A DNA stretch of 64,000 nt, from the NCBI RefSeq assembly GCF_947632095.1, contig NZ_CANROA010000005.1, forward strand, positions 1 through 64,000. The letters are read 5' to 3'. A program made the translations under genes and the position numbers. The stretch comes from an uncultured Microbacterium sp. Its GTDB lineage: Bacteria; Actinomycetota; Actinomycetes; Actinomycetales; Microbacteriaceae. Each line of letters begins with the position of its first letter. The first letter of the stretch is position 1. Shown piece after piece: positions 1 through 8,441 of this stretch. The notes under the pieces are model-generated. The model saw nothing but the letters and a program-made list of their open reading frames with translations, ran no database searches and was not told where the DNA came from.

Positions 1-291
1 GACATCCGCTTCCACCGCGAGATCGTGCGGATGACCGGCAACGCCTATCTCGCGAGCCTCATCGAGAGCCTCAGCAGTCAGACGGTGCGCGCACGCGTCT
101 GGCGCGGCCTCACCGAGCAGAACGCCGTGGAGCGCACGCTTTCCGAGCATCGCGCGATCGCCGATGCGATCGCTCAGCACGACCCGAACCTGGCGACCTC
201 GCTGGCCACCGCGCACATCGCGGGTGTCGAGCGGTGGTTGCGCCAGGCTGCGGCGGCCGGTACGACGCCGCCGGAGGATGCTTCGGCCTGA
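1..291 (+). CDS. FadR-type GntR regulator, C-terminal part (5' end outside window)
   Basis: Reading frame 1 is open from the first base and ends at TGA 289-291. The visible 96 residues begin DIRFHREIVRMTGN, the FCD-domain pattern (D-x-x-F-H, then G-N) in which Asp and His residues help hold a metal or organic-acid effector. The DNA-binding N-terminus lies outside the window. FadR-subfamily regulators usually control sugar-acid or organic-acid catabolism. The gene ends 9 bp before the convergent transaldolase-like gene, so it may control that group or the TGTAAYKACA boxes at 986-1027 and 8892-8904. Family is clear; target is inference. Confidence 0.8.
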   Translation, partial: DIRFHREIVRMTGNAYLASLIESLSSQTVRARVWRGLTEQNAVERTLSEHRAIADAIAQHDPNLATSLATAHIAGVERWLRQAAAAGTTPPEDASA

Positions 292-300
292 GCCGCAGCG

Positions 301-966
301 TCAGGCCCCGATCCGCGCCATGGCGGCGTCGAACTCGGCAGCCGAGCTGTCGCTGACGGGGTCGTGGAGGAGCGCGTCGAGCACATCCGGTGCGGCGGTG
401 AAGAACGGGATGCCTGCCAGACGCAGGGCCACGATGTCTTCGGGGGTGCGCAGGCTGGCGGCGAGCACGTCGGTGGCGCTGTCGGCGCACACCGCCTGCA
501 TTCGCGTGATGAGCGTTTCGCCGTCGACGCCGGCATCGCGCAGGCGCCCGAGGTAGGGCGCGATGTAGCGCGCGCCGATGCCGGCCGCGGCGAGCGCCTG
601 CCCGACGGAGTAGACGGCGGTGATGAGCACGCTGGCGCCGTCGGCGACGAGGGCGGATGCCGCGGCGAACCCGGCGCTCGTGGCGGGGACCTTCACGGCC
701 ACCCGGTCTCCGAGTGCACGGATGCCCTCGGCGTTGCGCAGCAGCTCGTCGCGGGTCGTGCCCCAGGTCTGAAAGAAGATCTCGCGGGCGCCCTCGGATT
801 CCCAGCGGGCGTAGAGCTCGGGGATCTCGGCGGCGGTGCGTCCACCGCGCTCGAGGATCGTGGGGTTGGTGGTGACGCCGTGGACGACGCCGGCGCTGAG
901 GAGGCGGCCGACGCGGTCGAGATCGGCGCTGTCGACGTAGAGGCGCGGGGCACGGGGTTCAGACAT
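301..966 (-). CDS. transaldolase / fructose-6-phosphate aldolase family protein
   Basis: The 221-residue protein has the short (about 220 aa) transaldolase or FSA-type TIM barrel. YVDSAD near residue 10 supplies the substrate Asp, TTNPT lies near residue 32, and VKVPAT holds the Schiff-base Lys, about K92. Proteins of this size transfer dihydroxyacetone units or cleave fructose 6-phosphate; which one cannot be read here. The start is ATG 966, preceded by AGGAG about nine bases upstream. It is divergent from ribokinase across an 85-bp region with two matching operator-like boxes, so the two are probably co-regulated. Confidence 0.87.
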   Translation of the reverse strand: MSEPRAPRLYVDSADLDRVGRLLSAGVVHGVTTNPTILERGGRTAAEIPELYARWESEGAREIFFQTWGTTRDELLRNAEGIRALGDRVAVKVPATSAGFAAASALVADGASVLITAVYSVGQALAAAGIGARYIAPYLGRLRDAGVDGETLITRMQAVCADSATDVLAASLRTPEDIVALRLAGIPFFTAAPDVLDALLHDPVSDSSAAEFDAAMARIGA

Positions 967-985
967 GGGATGACTCCTGGGGACA

Positions 986-1027
986 ACCTGTCGTTACAGG
1001 TACGGATTCGGCTAATGTAATGACAGG
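986..1027. promoter_or_regulatory. paired GntR-like operator boxes between aldolase and ribokinase genes
   Basis: Two copies of one box lie in the divergent region. ACCTGTCGTTACAGGT at 986-1001 has perfect 6-bp arms and reads TGTAACGACAGG on the minus strand. TGTAATGACAGG at 1016-1027 reads on the plus strand. They match at 11 of 12 bases, are inverted, and their centres lie 27 bp apart. The form suits a GntR-class dimer site. A third relative covers the KDPG aldolase promoter. The bound protein is not known; the FadR-type gene at 1-291 and the GntR gene at 2416-3237 are candidates. Confidence 0.65.
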
Positions 1028-1051
1028 ACTCGGCCAAGTCAAAGGAGCCCC

Positions 1052-2002
1052 ATGACCGATTCGCCCGCTGCCGCCCGCACCGGCGTCGTCATCGTCGGAA
1101 GCGTGACGGCCGATGTGACCACTTTCTCCCAGCGCCTTCCCGCACGCGGCGAGACGATCCTCGGGGACCAGTTCACGCTCTTCCTCGGCGGCAAGGGCGC
1201 CAACCAGGCGGTCGCCGCCGGCCGCGCCGGAGCCCGCACGAGCTTCGTCGGCTGCGTCGGCGACGACCTCTTCCACGACCTCATCGTCGACGGCCTCACG
1301 AGTGCGGGCGTCGACATCACGCATCTGCGCACCGTGCCGGGCCCCACCGGAATCGCGCACATCCGCGTCGATGCATCGGCGCAGAACGACATCGTCATGG
1401 TGCCGCTGGCCAACGCCCACCTGAGCACCGAGCAGATCGACGCGGCCCTGGCCGAGCTCGCCCCGACCACCTCGGTGCTGCTGACCCAGCTCGAGACGCC
1501 GTCAGCGCTCACCGCGCACATCACCGCTCGCGGCCGCGAGCACGGCATGACCGTGATCCTCGATCCGGCACCCGCCGCGCCTCTTCCCTCCGAGGTGTGG
1601 CAGACGATCGACATCGTCACCCCGAACGAGACCGAGGCGTCCGTCCTCAGCGGCATCACCGTCACGGATGCGGCCAGCGCCGAGCAGGCCGGCCGCTGGT
1701 TCCTCGAGCAGGGGGTGGCCGCCGCGGTCATCACCCTCGCCGAGCAGGGGTCGTGCGTCGTCACGGCCGAAGGCACCGAGATCATCCCTCCGCTGCGGGT
1801 CGAGGCCGTCGATACGACCGCGGCGGGCGATGCCTACGCCGGCTATCTCGGTTCGGCGCTCGCGAACGGCGCCTCGCTGGGAGATGCCGTGCGTCTGGCC
1901 ACGGCCGCCGGCGCACTCACCGTCACGAAGCAGGGCGCCTCGCCCAGCCTGCCGCTGCGCGGCGACGTCGATGCCTTCCGCGCCTCCCGCGCGGCCGTCT
2001 GA
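1052..2002 (+). CDS. rbsK: ribokinase (PfkB family)
   Basis: A 316-residue PfkB carbohydrate kinase that phosphorylates ribose, or a related sugar, with ATP in the cytoplasm. Early on it has GSVTAD and GGKGANQAVAAGRAG (PfkB signature 1, near residues 48-62). Signature 2 is DTTAAGDAY at about 254-262, with the catalytic base D260 in GAGD-like position. Start ATG 1052 follows AAAGGAG. It is followed 14 bp later by ribose pyranase, which supplies the pyranose-furanose conversion this kinase needs. No ribose transporter is in view. Confidence 0.92.
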   Translation: MTDSPAAARTGVVIVGSVTADVTTFSQRLPARGETILGDQFTLFLGGKGANQAVAAGRAGARTSFVGCVGDDLFHDLIVDGLTSAGVDITHLRTVPGPTGIAHIRVDASAQNDIVMVPLANAHLSTEQIDAALAELAPTTSVLLTQLETPSALTAHITARGREHGMTVILDPAPAAPLPSEVWQTIDIVTPNETEASVLSGITVTDAASAEQAGRWFLEQGVAAAVITLAEQGSCVVTAEGTEIIPPLRVEAVDTTAAGDAYAGYLGSALANGASLGDAVRLATAAGALTVTKQGASPSLPLRGDVDAFRASRAAV

Positions 2003-2016
2003 TCCGGAGGAGAACG

Positions 2017-2415
2017 ATGCGCAAGACATCCACCACGATCAACCCGACCCTCTCCCGCGTGATCAGCGAGACGGGGCACACCGACCTCATCGTCGTCACG
2101 GATGCCGGACTGCCGATCCCGCCCGGCTCGGAACGCATCGATCTCGCCTACCGTCCGGGAGCCCCGGCCTTCTTCGATGTGCTCGACACGGTGCTCGCAG
2201 AGATGGTCGTCGAGGGTGCGACGGTGTCGGCCGAAGTCGCCGAGCACAGTCCCGAGGTCCTCGAGGCGCTGCGCGAGCGACTGCCCGGCATCACGATCGA
2301 GCTGGTCCCGCACGTCGATTTCAAGAGGCGCACCCATGCGGCACGCGCTTTCGTACGTTCAGGTGAATTCACGCCCTACGCGAATGTCATCCTGCACGCG
2401 GGTGTGGCCTACTAA
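2017..2415 (+). CDS. rbsD: D-ribose pyranase
   Basis: A 132-residue RbsD/FucU family protein that converts beta-pyranose ribose to the furanose form used by ribokinase. The start is ATG 2017 with CGGAGGAG just upstream; that ribosome site begins right after the rbsK stop. Recognisable features are an N-terminal LSRVISETGHTD stretch, with the catalytic His in GHTD, the segment LAYRPGAPAF, and a C-terminal FVRSGEFTPYANVILHAGV with the family Tyr-x-Asn. The next gene starts directly after its stop codon (TAA-ATG), so translation is probably coupled. Confidence 0.93.
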   Translation: MRKTSTTINPTLSRVISETGHTDLIVVTDAGLPIPPGSERIDLAYRPGAPAFFDVLDTVLAEMVVEGATVSAEVAEHSPEVLEALRERLPGITIELVPHVDFKRRTHAARAFVRSGEFTPYANVILHAGVAY

Positions 2416-3237
2416 ATGTCCGAGTCAACCTCCGAGGGCGGCATCGATCGGCGCTCGGCCGCTCCCATGTACGACCAGCTGCGCCAGCTGATCGTCGACA
2501 GCATCGAGCGCGACGGACTGCAGCCGGGTGACCCGTTGCCGAGCGAGCACAGCCTGTGCGAGCGCTACGGCATCTCGCGCACGGTCGTGCGTCAGGCTCT
2601 CGCCCAGCTCGAGCACGAGGGGCTCGTCGAGCGCGTCAAGGGCAAGGGCACGTTCGTCTCACGGCCGCGCACGGCCGAGTCCCTCGTGCACACGCTCATC
2701 GGCCTGTACGACGATGTCGAGCGCCGCGGTGGCCATGTGCACAGCGATATCCTGCGCCATGAGCGCGAGAAGGCGACGTCCGACGTCGCCGAGGCGCTCG
2801 AGATCCCGGTGGGCTCCCCGGTGATCGCGCTCGAGCGCCTGCGCCACGTCGAGGGCGAGCCGTGGTCGTATTCGACGACATGGATGCCGGAACAGGTCGG
2901 CGAGGTCACCCTGGGCGTCGACCTGTCGGAGTCATCGCTGTACCGGCTGCTCGCCGAGCACGGCATCACCGCGACGGATGGCGTACGTTCGGCCGAGGCG
3001 ACGGTCGCCACGCACGAACAGGCACGGCAGCTGGGCGTGAGCACCGGTTCTGCGCTTCTTCGGCTGCGCAGCACGAGCCGCGATGCCCACGGCACCCCGA
3101 TCGAGTACTTCATCGCTCTGCACCGCGGAGACCGCTCCCGGTTCGAGTTCCAGCTGCGGCAGGAGCAGTCCCAGGCGTCGCTGCTGCACGTCGACGGGAG
3201 CGGCATGACCTCGCGGGCCGGTACAGTTTCTGTCTGA
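2416..3237 (+). CDS. GntR/HutC-family transcriptional regulator (UTRA domain)
   Basis: The 273-residue protein has a winged-helix domain at about residues 17-85 (PMYDQLRQLIVDSI, then LPSEHSLCERYGISRTVVRQAL) and a UTRA effector domain at about 100-260 (ALEIPVGSPVIALERLR, then IEYFIALHRGDRSRFEF). UTRA domains usually bind a sugar phosphate, so it may be the local regulator of the ribokinase genes. Start ATG 2416 touches the rbsD stop with no clear ribosome site of its own, pointing to translational coupling. It may bind the boxes at 986-1027; this is inference. Confidence 0.9.
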   Translation: MSESTSEGGIDRRSAAPMYDQLRQLIVDSIERDGLQPGDPLPSEHSLCERYGISRTVVRQALAQLEHEGLVERVKGKGTFVSRPRTAESLVHTLIGLYDDVERRGGHVHSDILRHEREKATSDVAEALEIPVGSPVIALERLRHVEGEPWSYSTTWMPEQVGEVTLGVDLSESSLYRLLAEHGITATDGVRSAEATVATHEQARQLGVSTGSALLRLRSTSRDAHGTPIEYFIALHRGDRSRFEFQLRQEQSQASLLHVDGSGMTSRAGTVSV

Positions 3238-3282
3238 GGCCGACCCGCGCGCACGAGAACGGGTCATTCGGGAGGGACGCTG

Positions 3283-4041
3283 ATGACGGACGAACGAGTG
3301 CCGGACACTCCCCCGATCGAATTGGCGCCGCCTCTGGTCTCCGCTGCTCCTCCGAGCGCGCCGGCGGCTCCCCCCGTTCCTCCGGCAGCGGGCACCGGCC
3401 CGGCGCTGCCGCCCTATGCGACGGCATCCGCCCCTCCTCCCGGATACGGCGGCTATCCGGTGTCGCCGTACTCTGCTCCGCCGACTTCGCCCTCGGGCGG
3501 GAACAAGCGTGCACTGGTCATCATCCTGATCAGCGTGCTCTCGGTGGTCGTGATCGCGATCGCGCTCGTCGCCGCGATGGTCGCCTCCGTGCTGACGGCA
3601 TCGCCCGAGCCGATGCCCGCACCGGTGTTCCCGTCGACTGCCGAGCCGCTTCCCAGCACCGCCCCGTCCGCGGGTGGGAATCCGATCTCCGACGGTGAGG
3701 ACGATGCTCTCGCCGGTGCGGAGATCGCCGACAGGCTCGAGACCACGATCGAGGACTACAAGCGGGCCCGCAGCGACGGGTCCCTCTGGGACAGCATCCC
3801 CCAGACCGAGCGCAACGAGACCGCCGTCACGGCGTTCCTCTACCTCCTCACCGATATGAAGGTCGCGACGATCTGGGGCGTGGATGCGGCGACGGCCGCC
3901 CGATACGAGACCGAGATGATGCGCCTCGAGGATGCTCTGCTCGCCGAGCAGCCGCTCGGGAGCAGCGTGAAGATCGTGCTGTCCGACCGCACGTTCGAAT
4001 ACGATGGCGAGACGGGAGAAGGCGGGTACACGGATGAGTGA
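3283..4041 (+). CDS. membrane-anchored hypothetical protein with Pro/Ala-rich N-terminus
   Basis: A 252-residue protein of unknown function. Residues 1-75 are Pro/Ala/Ser-rich and probably disordered in the cytoplasm. One strongly hydrophobic helix spans about 77-104, and about 145 residues follow, probably outside the cell and acidic. There are no catalytic motifs. The start ATG 3283 has GGGAGGGA upstream. Its stop overlaps the start of the next small membrane gene (ATGAGTGA), so the two are likely translated together. Similar proline-rich single-pass proteins are common in Actinobacteria. Confidence 0.7.
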   Translation: MTDERVPDTPPIELAPPLVSAAPPSAPAAPPVPPAAGTGPALPPYATASAPPPGYGGYPVSPYSAPPTSPSGGNKRALVIILISVLSVVVIAIALVAAMVASVLTASPEPMPAPVFPSTAEPLPSTAPSAGGNPISDGEDDALAGAEIADRLETTIEDYKRARSDGSLWDSIPQTERNETAVTAFLYLLTDMKVATIWGVDAATAARYETEMMRLEDALLAEQPLGSSVKIVLSDRTFEYDGETGEGGYTDE

Positions 4042-4285
4042 TGAGCAGCACCAGAGCGTCCCTCCGCTGACAGATTTCTCCGACCGCGAGGGCCCGGCCC
4101 CCGGACCCCTCACCCGGCCGGCACCCGTGATCCGGCCGCAGAAGAAGAAGCGCCGCTGGGCCGTGGCGGTGCTCATCGCCGCGATCGTGGGCGCGATCGC
4201 CGTCGCCGCGGTCGCGGTGGAGAACGCGTACGGCACCGAGGCTGCCGCACCCTCGACCACAGCCGACGCACATCTCGAAGGCTGA
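4034..4285 (+). CDS. small single-pass membrane protein, hypothetical
   Basis: An 83-residue protein of unknown function. A Pro-rich cytoplasmic part (1-36) is followed by a basic run QKKKRR and a single transmembrane helix at about 42-62, then a short outer tail. I chose ATG 4034, which overlaps the preceding stop by 8 bp and has GGAGAAGG upstream; an in-frame ATG at 4004 would add ten charged residues without better support. It pairs with the preceding single-pass protein. Confidence 0.6.
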   Translation: MSDEQHQSVPPLTDFSDREGPAPGPLTRPAPVIRPQKKKRRWAVAVLIAAIVGAIAVAAVAVENAYGTEAAAPSTTADAHLEG

Positions 4286-4321
4286 TCCGCTCCGACCGGT
4301 GCGCTTGAGCCCCGGCCCGGC

Positions 4322-4327
4322 TACGCT
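4322..4327 (+). promoter_or_regulatory. leaderless-type -10 element of the ACT-domain gene
   Basis: TACGCT lies exactly 6 nt before ATG 4334, so the predicted transcript starts at or next to the start codon. No Shine-Dalgarno sequence is present. The same spacing recurs at many unit starts in this window. Confidence 0.5.
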
Positions 4328-4333
4328 GACCGC

Positions 4334-4840
4334 ATGACCACTCTGATCCTCACCGTCGCCGGATCCGATCGTCCCGGCCTCGTCGCCGCCGTCGCCGATG
4401 TCGTCGATGCGCACGGCGGCAACTGGGAGAACAGTCAGCTCGCCGAGATAGCCGGAGTCTTCGCCGGCGTCATCCAGATCTCCATCACACCCGAGCATGA
4501 GACGGCTCTCGCCGGTGCGCTGCGCACGCTCGACGGGCTGCTCACGATCGCGGTGCACACGGGTGCGGATGCCGCGACGCCCGCCGAGCGTCCGATCACG
4601 CTTCAGGTGCTCGGCAATGACCGCCCCGGCATCGTGCGCGAGGTCTCGGCGGTGCTGCGCGGGCACGATCTCAGCATCCAGGACATGCTGACCGAGACGC
4701 GGGACGCGGCAATGGCCGGCGGCCGTCTCTTCGAGGCGACCGTCTCGGCGACGGTCCCGGAGTCCACGGATCTCTCGGCGATTCGCGCCGACCTCGAACG
4801 GCTGACGGCCGAGCTGCAGGTCGACATCACGCTCGACTGA
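4334..4840 (+). CDS. double ACT-domain protein (GcvR-like)
   Basis: A 168-residue protein made of two ACT domains, residues about 3-80 and 90-166. Each starts with the ligand-loop pattern G/N-x-D-R-P-G (GSDRPGLVAAV, then GNDRPGIVREV). ACT domains bind amino acids, and this arrangement matches the glycine-cleavage repressor-like (GcvR-type) regulators, which act through protein contacts and have no DNA-binding domain. It stands alone, convergent with the membrane protein gene at 4845-5363. The amino-acid ligand cannot be read from the sequence. Confidence 0.82.
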   Translation: MTTLILTVAGSDRPGLVAAVADVVDAHGGNWENSQLAEIAGVFAGVIQISITPEHETALAGALRTLDGLLTIAVHTGADAATPAERPITLQVLGNDRPGIVREVSAVLRGHDLSIQDMLTETRDAAMAGGRLFEATVSATVPESTDLSAIRADLERLTAELQVDITLD

Positions 4841-4844
4841 GCGA

Positions 4845-5363
4845 TCAGGCCGCCGCCGCGGCCGGGGCGATGTCCTGAGCCTCTCGCCGTGCACGCAGGA
4901 CGGTGACCGCGCCGATCACGATGGCCGCGATCCCGGCGAGAGCGCTGACGCCCGCGAGGTACGCCCCGCCCGGCGAATGGTCGCCGCCCGCGATCCAGAA
5001 GGTGTCGGCGAGCGCCATGCCCGGGCCGAACGAGGCGACGAAATAACCCGGCGCTCCAAGCATCACGAGCACGAGCATCGCGGACGCCGTCGCGAGGGGC
5101 GGTGCGGCCAGGACGACGCACACGATGGCCGTGATGAGCGTCACCAGCACACCGATCCCGAGGAAGAACACCACGCCACCGGTACCCGGAGTCTCATTCG
5201 CCGCCGCCATCCGCCCACGGATGTCCTCGATCGTCGCGCCCGGGACCGCGGCGAGCGGATTCAGCACGAGGATCTGGACTGCGGCGGCCACCGCATAGGC
5301 GCAGACCGCCACGACTCCGAGAACGGCGATCAACAGGGTGGGGCGACGATGCGATGCAGTCAT
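4845..5363 (-). CDS. four-helix membrane protein, hypothetical
   Basis: A 172-residue integral membrane protein with about four hydrophobic segments (near residues 9-30, 59-80, 84-105 and 132-152) and a short Ala-rich C-terminus. No known family is recognisable. I chose ATG 5363 rather than GTG 5372 because TAGGGT at 5371-5376 forms a -10 element 7 nt before ATG 5363, and that element would overlap the longer reading. It is convergent with the ACT-domain gene, whose stop lies 4 bp away. Confidence 0.6.
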   Translation of the reverse strand: MTASHRRPTLLIAVLGVVAVCAYAVAAAVQILVLNPLAAVPGATIEDIRGRMAAANETPGTGGVVFFLGIGVLVTLITAIVCVVLAAPPLATASAMLVLVMLGAPGYFVASFGPGMALADTFWIAGGDHSPGGAYLAGVSALAGIAAIVIGAVTVLRARREAQDIAPAAAAA

Positions 5364-5370
5364 GCCGGGC

Positions 5371-5376
5371 ACCCTA
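5371..5376 (-). promoter_or_regulatory. leaderless-type -10 element for the gene at 4845-5363
   Basis: TAGGGT on the minus strand, 7 nt before ATG 5363. It sets the start choice for this gene. Confidence 0.45.
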
Positions 5377-5399
5377 CCCCGCTGGGTCGGGAAAGCGCC

Positions 5400-7079
5400 T
5401 CAGGCCCCGGTTCCGTTGACGATCGCCGCGCGCTCACGGAAGCCCTCGGCGGTCACGCGGTCGAGGGCGACCTCCTTGCGCACCTGCGCGGCTCGCTCGT
5501 AGAGGGTCTTCTCGCCGTAGCTGGTGAGAACCTTCACGAGCACGGGCAGCAGCTCGATCATGAAGAACAGCGCAGCGATCAGCCAGTGCGCCCAGAGAAT
5601 CGTCGGCTCGCGCTCGGAGAGCGCGTTCAGCGCGGTGATCTGGCTGAGCAGACCGGTCGCTCCGGCGTTGCCCTGGGCGACCGAGTCGGCCCGGGCGTTG
5701 TAGGCCGCGAGCGCGGCTTCATGGGTCTCACGGGCGGCGGGCAGCTGCTGCTCGGCCAGTTCGCGGTTCTGCTGCTCCGAGGACGCCGCGACGTCCTTCG
5801 CGGAAGCACTGGCCGACTCGAGGCCCTCGTTCGCGGTGCGCAGCTGCCCGGCGAGTGCGTCGTACGACTGCTGGGCCTGCGCGAGCTGAGCCTTCGCGGC
5901 ATCGGAGCTCGCCCCCTCGCCCGATAGCCCGGTGCAGCCCGGGACCTCGCCGACGCCTTCACCGGTCAGCTCGCACTGGTAGAGCGCGCGGGCCTGGTCG
6001 ATGACGAGCTGCTGATCCGCCAGCTTCTGCGTCAGACCGTCGACGGTCGACTGCGCAGCCGCCTGACCCGCGGACATCGGGTCGGTGCCGGTGACGATAC
6101 CGGTCGCCGCCTGGTTCTCGAGCGCGTTCAGTCGTTCGGTCGCAGCATCCAGCGCGCTCTTCTCGGGGCCGGAGTCGAGGGCCTCCTGGTCTTCGAGCGA
6201 CTGGGAGATGTTCGAGGTGGCGACTTCCTGGGCGATGTCGTTGTTGAAGATCTGCAGCACGAGCGGCTCGGCGACGACGAAGCCGATGATGACGGCCATC
6301 ACGATTCGCGGAATTGCGAGGCCGATGAGCTTGAGAACCTTCGTGGTCGAGCCCATGGTCGAGGTGAGGAAGCGGTCGAGGTTGAAGATGATGAACAGCC
6401 ACACGACGGCCAGAGGTGCAGCGATCCACAGGGACGCACCGGCTCCGGTCGACAGGGCGAACAGCATCGAGATCGCCGAGACCAGTGCGGTGCCGGCGAG
6501 CACGAAGAACATCTGCACGTAGCGGGTCGTCTCCAGCGGCACGGCGTCGATCACCTCGCCGTCGGCGCCGCCGAGGATCGCGAGCGTGCGCAGACGACCG
6601 CGGAGGCCGCCCGGGCGCGACGGGGCGTAGTCCTCGTCATCGTCGTAGCGGGGCGCGGCGACGGGGCCACCGGTGAGCGGCGAGATGCGTTGGGGCTGAG
6701 CAGGGGCGGCAGGAGCCGCAGGTGCGGAGGCGCGGGGCGATGCCGGTGCGGATGCTGCGGCAGCCGGCTGCGCCTCGGGCATGGGCTGCGCGGGGACCGG
6801 GGTCACCGGCAACGCCATGGTGGAGGTCATGTTCGCGGGCGGCGCGGCAGGTGCGAGCGCATCGACCGTCCCGGCGACCGAGAAGTCGACGAACGGCATC
6901 GGGGCGAGCAGCTGCGAGGCTCCCGCGGGAACCGCGGGCTCAGCATCCATGTTCTCCGACCCGGTGGGACGGTATTCACGGATGAATTCGAGCTCCTCCT
7001 CCGGGGTTTCCGGGGATCCGTCGAGCAACATGTTGCCCTGCGAGTCGAAACGTCCCGGGCGGTGAGCGGAATACGGCAT
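5400..7079 (-). CDS. DUF4407 family membrane protein
   Basis: A 559-residue protein matching the DUF4407 family, whose function is unknown. Residues 1-150 are Ala/Pro-rich and probably disordered. GGADGEVIDAVPLETTRYVQMF opens the membrane domain, with helices at about 190-215, 220-240 and 255-275 (FIIFNLDRFLTSTM is typical of the family). A long coiled-coil-like external part of about 190 residues with two Cys (CELT, PGCTG) follows, then a last helix near 505-525. TAAGTT at 7086-7091 lies 6 nt before ATG 7079. No partner gene is adjacent. Confidence 0.8.
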   Translation of the reverse strand: MPYSAHRPGRFDSQGNMLLDGSPETPEEELEFIREYRPTGSENMDAEPAVPAGASQLLAPMPFVDFSVAGTVDALAPAAPPANMTSTMALPVTPVPAQPMPEAQPAAAASAPASPRASAPAAPAAPAQPQRISPLTGGPVAAPRYDDDEDYAPSRPGGLRGRLRTLAILGGADGEVIDAVPLETTRYVQMFFVLAGTALVSAISMLFALSTGAGASLWIAAPLAVVWLFIIFNLDRFLTSTMGSTTKVLKLIGLAIPRIVMAVIIGFVVAEPLVLQIFNNDIAQEVATSNISQSLEDQEALDSGPEKSALDAATERLNALENQAATGIVTGTDPMSAGQAAAQSTVDGLTQKLADQQLVIDQARALYQCELTGEGVGEVPGCTGLSGEGASSDAAKAQLAQAQQSYDALAGQLRTANEGLESASASAKDVAASSEQQNRELAEQQLPAARETHEAALAAYNARADSVAQGNAGATGLLSQITALNALSEREPTILWAHWLIAALFFMIELLPVLVKVLTSYGEKTLYERAAQVRKEVALDRVTAEGFRERAAIVNGTGA

Positions 7080-7138
7080 CCTTCTAACTTACGAAATTCC
7101 GCCTGTATGAAACGTGCAAGCGCCTGCTGGCGCCGCTG

Positions 7139-8380
7139 TCACAGCGCTGCCGCGGCGGCTTCGTCCTCGGTCGTGGCGACCAGCTGGCCGCACGCCCCGT
7201 CGATCTCCTTGCCGCGGGTGTCACGGAGGGTCGTCGGAACGCCCGCGTCGTTCAGACGACGCACGAACTCGTTCGTGACCTCGCGGGTCGACGAGGTCCA
7301 CACCGACTCGGGGGTCGGGTTCAGCGGGATCGGGTTCACATGCACCCAGCCGCGTCCGCGCTGGTTGAGCTTCTCGGCCAGCAGGTCCGCACGCCAGGCG
7401 TGATCGTTCATGTCCTTGATGAGCGCGTACTCGATCGAGACGCGACGCCCCGTCTTCGCGTAGTACTCGTAGGCGGCATCCAGCGCCTCGTCGACCTTCC
7501 AGCGCGAGTTCACCGGGATGAGCTCGTCGCGCAGCGTGTCGTCGGGCGCATGCAGGGACAGGGCGAAGGTCACCGGGATGTTCTCATCGGCGAGCTTCTT
7601 GATGGCGGGCACGAGGCCGACCGTCGACACGGTGATGCCGCGGGCGCTCATCCCGAGGCCCTCGGGCTGCGGGGCGACCATGATGCGCACAGCATCCATG
7701 ACGCGCTTGTAGTTGGCCAGGGGTTCACCCATGCCCATGAAGACGATGTTCGAGACGCGCTCCATGGAGTGGTCGTCGGACTTCTTGCCGCCGAGGCCGC
7801 CCTCGGCGATGAGCCGGTTGGCGCGCACGATCTGCTCGATGATCTCGGCGGTCGACATGTTGCGGGTGAGGCCCGCCTGTCCGGTGGCGCAGAACGGGCA
7901 GTTCATGCCGCATCCGGCCTGGCTCGACACGCACAGCGTGATGCGGCCCGGGTAGCGCATGAGCACGGATTCGACGAGCGCGCCGTCGTGCAGGCGCCAC
8001 AGGAACTTGATCGTGTCGCCCTTGTCGGTCTCGACACGACGCACCTCGGTGAGCAGCGTCGGCAGCATGCCGGCGACGAGCTCGTCGCGCTGCGCGGAGG
8101 GCAGGTCGGTCATCTCGGCCGGGTCGGACGTGTAGTGCGTGAAGTAGTGGGTCGCGAGCTGCTTGGCGCGGAAGCCGGGAAGCCCCAGCTCCTTCACCTT
8201 CTCGACGCGCTCAGCGGGCGTCAGGTCGGCGAGGTGCACGGGCGGCTTGCCGCGCTTCGGGCTCGCGAACTGCAGCAGCGGACGACCGGACTCGTCCTTC
8301 TTCTGGGTCCACCCCTCCGTGCGCGGTCGCACCTGGGTGGTGGCGGGCCCCGTGGAACGGATGCGGGTCGGCTCAGTCAT
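7139..8380 (-). CDS. rlmN: 23S rRNA (adenine2503-C2)-methyltransferase RlmN
   Basis: A 413-residue radical-SAM enzyme that methylates A2503 of 23S rRNA, and A37 of some tRNAs. The CxxxCxxC cluster that binds the 4Fe-4S centre is C157, C161 and C164 in [19 protein letters not shown] lies near residue 220. The C-terminal catalytic Cys is in IDGACGQL near residue 395. Length is slightly above the usual 350-390 because of a basic N-terminal extension. The -10-like TACCCT at 8388-8393 is 7 nt before ATG 8380. Confidence 0.95.
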   Translation of the reverse strand: MTEPTRIRSTGPATTQVRPRTEGWTQKKDESGRPLLQFASPKRGKPPVHLADLTPAERVEKVKELGLPGFRAKQLATHYFTHYTSDPAEMTDLPSAQRDELVAGMLPTLLTEVRRVETDKGDTIKFLWRLHDGALVESVLMRYPGRITLCVSSQAGCGMNCPFCATGQAGLTRNMSTAEIIEQIVRANRLIAEGGLGGKKSDDHSMERVSNIVFMGMGEPLANYKRVMDAVRIMVAPQPEGLGMSARGITVSTVGLVPAIKKLADENIPVTFALSLHAPDDTLRDELIPVNSRWKVDEALDAAYEYYAKTGRRVSIEYALIKDMNDHAWRADLLAEKLNQRGRGWVHVNPIPLNPTPESVWTSSTREVTNEFVRRLNDAGVPTTLRDTRGKEIDGACGQLVATTEDEAAAAAL

Positions 8381-8429
8381 ACCTTCCAGGGTACGCGGTG
8401 ACGGGTGAGAGGATGCTGGAGCCGCCGAC

Positions 8430-8435
8430 TACGCT
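8430..8435 (+). promoter_or_regulatory. leaderless-type -10 element of the L7/L12-like gene
   Basis: TACGCT, 6 nt before ATG 8442. No ribosome-binding site is visible between it and the start. Confidence 0.5.
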
Positions 8436-8441
8436 GGCGGG